From NCBI GenBank assembly GCA_000969725.1, contig JXSR01S074604.1: a DNA stretch of 24,630 nucleotides. One strand, written 5' to 3'. Origin of the DNA: Ophiothrix spiculata (taxonomy: Eukaryota > Echinodermata > Ophiuroidea > Amphilepidida > Ophiotrichidae). Within the stretch, counting starts at the first letter, position 1; every line of letters begins with the position of its first letter. The translations under genes were made by a program, and so were the position numbers. The notes under the pieces are model-generated. The model searched no databases. It was not told the origin of the DNA and saw nothing but the letters and a program-made list of their open reading frames with translations. Shown here piece by piece: positions 19,464 through 24,630 of this stretch.

Positions 19464-19912
19464 TTAGGTTCTAACTGTTCCCTTTAAGTTCCATTCGAGA
19501 CATAGGATGTATATTTTTACACACTTTTCCTATATGCTTTTAGTTTTAATAGACAAAAATGTAATAAAATACCTAGGGCTTTTATGAAAAGCTTTTGTAC
19601 AGTTTGCCATGTAACATAGTGAATAGTCTGGCTTTGTATGTTCTTGATATTGTAGCTTTATGGACATAGTGCTTGCAGGCTATTATTGTCTAGACCAAAA
19701 TGAAACCAAATCTTACCAAGTTTTCCCATAAGTCTCATGATTGTACATTATTGATGAATATTTCAAAAGCTTTGAACAGTGCTGGCAAAACTGGAGGATT
19801 TGTAGGTGTTGATGTTCAATATAGGGCATATTTTGGTGATGATACCAATTCTTTTGGGATGAATGTTATCAGTTTAATGACATGACATAGATCTTATATG
19901 GAACTATAAAAG
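19464..19912. repeat. 589-bp-period duplication, copy 1
   Basis: This is nearly identical to 20023-20505 (TTAGGTTCTA, GAGACATAGGATGTATATTT, CTTTATGGACATAGTGCTT, GACATGACATAGATCTTATATGGAACTATAAAAGCTCAT). It is also related at lower identity to about 1920-2290. It contains a 61-codon frame at 19700-19885 that recurs at 20289-20474 with three replacement and two silent differences, and is broken in the old copy near 2099. Confidence 0.85.
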
Positions 19913-20022
19913 CTCATGCCAATTACAATGAAAACAGAGTATAATCATGAGGAATATATTGGCAACATACATTCTATGCAATTCATTATACAAGTATAAA
20001 ATACGATAACTGTTTTTACTAG

Positions 20023-20505
20023 TTTAGGTTCTATTCCCTTTAAGTTCTTCTTGAGACATAGGATGTATATTTTTACACATATTTTCTATATGCTTTTAGT
20101 TTTGATAGACGAAAATGTAATAGAATACCCAGTTTTGATAGACAAAAATGTAATAGAATTCCCAGGGCTTTTATGAAAAGCTTTTGTACAGTTTACCATG
20201 TAAAATAGTGAATACTCTGGCTTTGTATGTTCTTGATATTGTAGCTTTATGGACATAGTGCTTCCAGGCTATTATTGTCTAGACCAAAATGAAACCAAAT
20301 CTTACCAAGTTTTCCCGTAAGTCTCATGATTGTATATTATTGATGAATATTTCAAAAGGTTTGAACAGTGCTGGCAAAACTGGAGGATTTGTAGGTGTTG
20401 ATGTTCAATATAGGGCATATTTTGGTGATGATACCAATTCCTTTGGGATGAATGTAATCAGTTTAATGACATGACATAGATCTTATGTGGAACTATAAAA
20501 GCTCA
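20023..20505. repeat. 589-bp-period duplication, copy 2
   Basis: The second copy follows about 110 bp after the first. It carries a private 33-bp tandem duplication at 20098-20130/20131-20163 (AGTTTTGATAGAC...AATACCC), which is absent from copy 1 and from the left module. This gives an order of events: the 589-bp duplication first, then the 33-bp one. Confidence 0.85.
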
Positions 20506-20872
20506 TTTTCCCATACATCAATCATGAGCAAGGATGGAGTGAATAACCTAAAGCAGTAGCTTTAAAATGCTGACTTTTATTATTTGTATAATTTCCAATA
20601 TATATCAGAAAATTAAGAATGGAAATAGCCACATGATTATATTTGGGCTGAATATGAAAAAGGTTTATCTGGATTCTGAAATACAGTTTTTCTAGCTGTT
20701 TTTAGAATTTGTTGTTGCTGATTGAAATTTTGTTTTACCAGTCCATCGATTAAATCGAAAGACTGTGGCTGATTGATCAAAACCATGGATGCAATGTAAC
20801 TAATTCTCCAAAGTACAAATGAGCATTACCAGTAGGAATTTATCATAGATCTTGTTTGATTTATCTATGCAC
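20506..20872. other. Unique spacer, no gene seen
   Basis: AT-rich sequence between the tandem duplication and the TA-flanked MITE. No repeat, splice-bounded frame or structured element was recognised. Confidence 0.45.
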
Positions 20873-20874
20873 TA

Positions 20875-21153
20875 AGGCCCAAACCATAGTCGGCCTCCAA
20901 ACAAAAAATTTTCTACAAAACATTTGGTCGTGATGTCAAAATGACAAGCGACTCCAAACAAAATAACTTCAACACTGAATTGAGACCAAATAAAATTTCG
21001 CGCTTGATTGCACATGTTATTGAATTGCCATATACATTGGACCAAACGTTTGTTCCCGTTTATAGTTTAAATTCGATGGCAAATATTTGGTGACGTCACA
21101 ACCAAATGTTTGGTAGGAAAAATTTTGTTTGGAAGACGACAATGGTTCGGCCT
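20875..21153. mobile_element. TA-flanked MITE, 279 bp
   Basis: Inverted ends of about 60 bp: AGGCCCAAACCATAGTCG at 20875 against CGACAATGGTTCGGCCT at 21137-21153. Inner segments TCCAAACAAAAAATTTT and ACATTTGGTCGTGATGTC pair with AAAATTTTGTTTGGA and GACGTCACAACCAAATGT. Flanking TA dinucleotides (20873-20874, 21154-21155) fit a Tc1/mariner-type target duplication, although the neighbouring bases (CTAAGG, CCTTAA) leave the exact ends ambiguous by one or two bases. No transposase frame. Confidence 0.75.
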
Positions 21154-21267
21154 TAATAGATTATGCACCACATGCTTCTTTTTGTATTACTATCATAAAA
21201 GTAAAATATTTGAAAAAAGTATATATTTAAGTAAGAAAATTTCAAAATGATGAAATAAGGCTTAACA

Positions 21268-21500
21268 GCCTTGAACGTTGTTATAACATCATTTGATCTT
21301 AAGGTTCACAATCTCTTGGACATCAACCTCACATTGGAAAGTGCTCTGTCGTAAACGGTTTTTACGCATCACAGCGTGTAAGTGTCAATTTTGTAGACAT
21401 TTTATATTCAGTCTCATGGGTCTTAATTCAGTGCATTATTTAGTAAGCAGATTCATATAAGCAGACGTAAAATTGTACTTTTTCATGAGAGTGTTGATTA
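21268..21500. repeat. 270-bp-period tandem duplication, copy 1
   Basis: From GCCTTGAACGTTG to GAGTGTTGATT, this is about 95 percent identical to 21538-21770 at a constant 270-bp offset. Shared strings include ATTTGATCTTAAGGTTCACA and GTAAGTGTCAATTTTGTAGA. There is no open frame of note. Confidence 0.9.
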
Positions 21501-21537
21501 TCTTTCTTTAGAAATATCGCAGAAATTTTACACAGTT

Positions 21538-21770
21538 TGCCTTGATGTTGTCATTACATCATTTGATCTTAAGGTTCACAATCTCTTGGACATCAACCTC
21601 TTATTGAAAAGTGCTCAGTCGTAAACAGTTTTTACGCATCACAGTGTGTAAGTGTCAATTTTGTAGACATTTCATATTCAGTCTCATGGGTCTTAATTCA
21701 GTGCATCATTTAGTAAGCAGGTTTATATAAGCAGTCGTAAAATTGTACTTTTTCATGAGAGTGTTGATTG
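21538..21770. repeat. 270-bp-period tandem duplication, copy 2
   Basis: Second copy of the repeat at 21268-21500, with no internal gaps. About 37 bp between the copies (TATCTTTCTTTAGAAATATC onward) is not matched after copy 2, where the sequence diverges at GTACTGTTTTG. No function is apparent. Confidence 0.9.
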
Positions 21771-22025
21771 TACTGTTTTGAAAAATCACAGACTTTATAT
21801 ATCATTTTCTGTTTAAAAATAAAGCAAGTTGTCTTTTAATATTTAAAACTGTAGAAATTTAAATGTCACAAAAATGGAAAGATGTCTTTAGGTTTTTTAA
21901 TTTTGACGAAATGTTGGAATAAAAAGGTCACTGAATTCAGAAAATTTTAAGCCTTTTTTGTATTCCTATTATGTATTCAAATACAATAATCAATTTATCA
22001 TTATTAAAAGGTATTCAAAATATAT

Positions 22026-22195
22026 TGCTTTTTGCAAATATATATGATTCCCCTGTGTTCACATACAAATAGTATGTTTTGAATTGGGTTTTTTGTATGT
22101 GAAAACAGAGGAATCATACTATAATGCTTTTTGCAAATACATATGATTTCCCTGTTTTCACATACAAAAAACCCAATTCAAAACATACTATTTGC
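22026..22195. repeat. Overlapping direct and inverted repeats forming alternative hairpins
   Basis: GCTTTTTGCAAATA(T/C)ATATGATT...TTCACATACAAA occurs directly at 22026-22068 and 22125-22167. The segment 22066-22118 is a near-perfect inverse of 22142-22195 (about 53 bp, loop about 23 nt). The segment 22042-22068 is also the inverse of 22093-22118. The middle block can therefore pair with either the left or the right block, but not both. Confidence 0.85.
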
Positions 22196-22210
22196 ACTGT
22201 CAATTCCATT

Positions 22211-22306
22211 AAAGTCAACATAACATGTCTTCCTTACTAGTAATGACATAATTTTAAAGTCAGCAATGAAACATGTCTTCCTTACTGGTTACAAATGACA
22301 TAATTT
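22211..22306. repeat. Short tandem duplication
   Basis: AAAGTCAACATAACATGTCT...AATGACATAATTTT and AAAGTCAGCAATGAAACATG...AATGACATAATTT are two adjacent copies of about 45-50 bp, differing by small insertions. Confidence 0.75.
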
Positions 22307-22329
22307 GACCTACGTTAATATCAAAACTT

Positions 22330-22446
22330 AATGTCTCACATAGTGAATTAATATAGAATTTATACATCAGTGTCCTGATCAGTGTAATGCACTTGACAGT
22401 GAATATCATTTCATATACGATGTATATTATACATGTAGCCCTTCAG
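22330..22446. repeat. Right-module sequence upstream of exon-like copy c
   Basis: TGTCTCACATAGTGAATTAA, ATAGAATTTATACATCAG and GACAGTGAATATCATTTCAT match 2563-2640 closely, with two small insertions here. The acceptor CCCTTCAG is kept. Confidence 0.8.
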
Positions 22447-22514
22447 CCATGTTGATTCCTTATGTGCTTGAATTCATGAAAACATTGGGGCACCCATCCT
22501 GTCTTGATTACAAG
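22447..22514 (+). CDS. Candidate internal exon, copy c, of an unknown protein
   Basis: A 68-bp cassette bounded by GTAGCCCTTCAG and GTACGG. It is open for 22 codons after two leading bases (starting MLIPYVLEFM, with KTLGHPSC, ending LDYK). It has the same length and phase as copy a at 2467-2534, and lacks the stop and donor deletion seen in copy b. Differences from copy a include both silent (GTC/GTG) and replacement changes, so selection cannot be judged by eye. The protein family is not recognised. Confidence 0.38.
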
Positions 22515-22870
22515 GTACGGCAGACATGAAGTTTGCATGTTTTATCTTGAGTGCTTTACTTATGTTGTCATTATTTTGATCATCTAAATATATTGCTAAG
22601 TGAAATAATATGTTTTTCTTTTTCATTCCATGTTCAACTTGATTTTGGCTGACATTGATTTCTCTTTATAGGTAAGTAGTATTTTTTGTATCTTATTAAA
22701 GATAAAGGTATTTGAAGAAAATAATAAGAATATCACTGGCTTTAAGTTATTAACTTTTGAATATTTTTATATTCTACCAAAAAGGAATCAATTTTTATCT
22801 CTAATTATTACACCAATTTTGAAAATTATCGAGACCTGTTTTTTCATGAGCGATTTTGTTAAGTGGACAG
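22515..22870. repeat. Right-module segment after exon c
   Basis: This aligns with 2535-2745 at its start and with about 3690-3960 from 22600 onward, skipping the segment 2746-3679. The acceptor-donor junction at 22671/22672 lies within it. Confidence 0.65.
22650..22680 (+). promoter_or_regulatory. Recursive-splice-like acceptor abutting a donor
   Basis: TTGATTTCTCTTTATAG is followed at once by GTAAGTAG, giving a pyrimidine-rich acceptor joined to a near-consensus donor with no exon between. The left module has GGATTTCATTTAAAG followed by GTAAGATT at 3819/3820. Such AG/GTAAGT junctions define ratcheting points in long introns of some animals. Function here is inferred from sequence only. Confidence 0.3.
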
Positions 22871-24408
22871 CCAAATGCCTTAATGCTCTTTAAATCTTGA
22901 AGTATGTGGAAGCAGCCATTTAATGCACATAACCCAATACGACCATATTTTGAAGTAAATTAGTCCGTGTTTTTCCAATCAGAGCCATGTACCCAATCTT
23001 GATTAATAATTACACAGTTGCTCACAAAGTTGGAATACAAATATTTTTACCACTTTTTATGTAAAGGTCAATTTATGATGAAAATATCTGGAAACTTATG
23101 TTGCTTTTAGTCAGATTTGATAGGTAATCTTGTTGGGTGTGAAATGGAACTCCGAATGTGATAAATTTTCTCATGTACTGGTAAGGGGTCAACAGCAAAC
23201 ATGGGTCAAAAACATGATTTTAGGTCAAATTTGATTTGACCTCATCTTGGTCAAGGTCACTTCTCTACTTAAGTTGAGTGGTCAAATGGAATTTTTATAT
23301 ATATAGTAGAATGATAAGCAGGTCGAATGTCTTGGTCACATTTGACTGTGCCAAGAGAATGCTTGGAAGCAAAGCACAAAATGATCCTTCAACGCCCCTC
23401 AATTTACAATAATAGGGTTGTGGTGAATGTTGAATGGTCCCTGGCAGTATATGACATCTTCAAAAAAATTTAAGATCTCAGATACCACCAGGAAAGATTG
23501 AGAAATATTAACAAGGGAAAAGTGTAATCATGTGTATAGAATAGATATTAATGCAGATGGGATATGTTGTTTCAAAAAATCCACAATGTTCTTTCTGTTA
23601 AAGACAATACATTTTATATGCACAGAATAAGCACTGAGATATTCAACTGTATGTTTATAGTAATTTTGAAACTAATTACCACAAAGTTTTTCCCTGTGAG
23701 GAGTGAGATCTTGAAATTAGCAGAGCCATATTTTATTTTCTGAGAAACTTATTTATTAGTTTGGCTTATAAAATAGGTATTAATTTGACACATCATCCTA
23801 AGACATTGTTTCATGGGAAATAAATTTCTGTTAGGTTTTATTTAAACATAGTATGAAGACTGAATATTTTAGCTCTAAAATATATATATTTTTAATACTC
23901 AATGTAAGTTATGTTAAATGTGGTATCTGTTTCTGTAGTATTATGGTTTACAATAATATTTCAGACCCCTAGAATCACCTTTTCTGGGCCCTATACATCA
24001 CTAAAGTACCTTGGAGCAAAGCAAAATTCTCCCGTCCCTTGAGCAGTTGACTTATTTGATGTCCTTTAAGAGTCTCAAACTGCAGATGGTGCAGAGGACA
24101 GGCAGTCAGTTCCATCCTCATCATGACAAATTCTATGTTAATTCAAATTATTTTACTTGCAGAGAAGTTAATGTACAGAGGGGACATTATATCCTTTCAA
24201 TATATTGTGTGCAGAGAATTATGGATACATAGTTTACCCAGGGAGAGGGCTCTTTGAAAACTAGTTATGTAAGGTTCAACACAGGGAAGGTTAAAAGGCT
24301 GTGTTGAAGTTCCTTTAATAAGACAGTTTAGAGTTAAAAGGATTGCCTATTTTTCTGATTCTGAAATTTCACTTTTTCCCACCCATGACCATTTTGTTGT
24401 TGTTACAG
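22871..24408. other. No confident gene
   Basis: GGTCAAGGTCAC and neighbouring TTGGTCA/GGTCAAA strings at 23170-23360 look like fragments of a dispersed repeat, but no ends are defined. The 73-codon frame at 24011-24232 has no domain or splice context. AT runs such as ATATATATATTTTT near 23880 are simple sequence. Confidence 0.4.
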
Positions 24409-24526
24409 GAACAGCATGCTAAAACAAACTTACCACTGTGATTGTTTTCTCAAAAACAAAGAAATATTGAAATCGCTGAATATATGGTTATCGCTAACCA
24501 TAAATTCCAAGTTGGCAGCTGAATGA
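24409..24526 (+). CDS. Possible terminal exon, unknown protein
   Basis: TTGTTGTTGTTACAG makes a fair acceptor. After one leading base the frame is open for 38 codons (containing YHCDCFLKNKEILK) and ends in TGA at 24524-24526. A strong donor-like ACCAG/GTGAGT lies further on at 24581, so the exon could instead be non-coding and run to 24580. There is no second copy in the window and I recognise no family. Confidence 0.15.
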
Positions 24527-24630
24527 TAGTGTTGCTTTGATTTAGCTTTATACCGGGTCAAATACTCTCAAGTATACCAGGTGAGTCAATAAAAACGCAA
24601 TAATAAGATGGAAGCCATATTGTAAGAACA

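Noticed and set aside
20865-21169. TATGCAC on both sides of the TA-flanked MITE as a longer target duplication
   Set aside because: The copies lie at unequal distances from the ends (1-2 bp and about 8 bp outside), so they are more likely coincidental.
24011-24232. 73-codon frame near the right end
   Set aside because: No splice context, no domain and no second copy. An alternative open run on the opposite strand over the same bases is equally long, which argues for chance.

Overview
This window looks like non-coding DNA from an animal genome. It is AT-rich, the longest open frame in any of the six frames is 114 codons and lies inside a repeat, and there are no bacterial-style operons. It does contain AG/GT splice-like junctions and is packed with short non-autonomous transposons. 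The mixture of PIF/Harbinger-, Tc1/mariner- and hAT-type MITEs, a tRNA-derived SINE head and Penelope-like foldbacks suggests a marine invertebrate (mollusc, echinoderm, hemichordate or similar). That placement is inference only. I see no confident complete gene; the window is probably intronic or intergenic sequence of a large gene or a duplicated locus.

Layout. 1-2745, plus 3680-3960, is a left copy of a module that recurs, expanded and rearranged, as a right copy at about 16980-22870. 4032-4397 is a foldback element with a perfect 14-bp flanking direct repeat. 4398-6321 is unique AT-rich DNA. 6325-6668 and 7343-7667 are two different MITEs, each flanked by TTA (PIF/Harbinger type). 8830-8897 is a tRNA-like SINE head. 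9876-10330 carries a repeated 16-bp motif. 11702-12276 is a mariner-like element with very long inverted repeats. 13487-13898 is an old hAT-like element that opens a three-unit tandem array (13487-17465) of about 0.9-kb bodies and hAT remnants, interrupted by a 0.5-kb double foldback and followed by a degenerate relative of it. 19038-19434 is a second foldback with the same architecture as the one at 4032-4397, in opposite orientation. 19464-20505 is a 589-bp-period duplication, 20875-21153 a TA-flanked MITE, 21268-21770 a 270-bp-period duplication, and 22026-22195 a set of competing hairpins.

The most interesting points are these. (1) Two foldback elements share an unusual plan: a 13-14-bp target duplication, inverted arms, a TGACGTCA-type apex and a one-sided 35-42-bp tail carrying GATGAAT. 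This resembles the described layout of Penelope-like elements with inverted pseudo-LTRs. (2) A 68-bp exon-like cassette occurs three times, twice intact with AG and GT borders and once broken. (3) A splice acceptor directly abuts a splice donor in both copies of the duplicated module, as in recursive splice sites. (4) One Harbinger-type MITE carries 11 copies of a 9-bp motif that switches orientation near its first quarter. These claims rest on reading by eye, without database searches.
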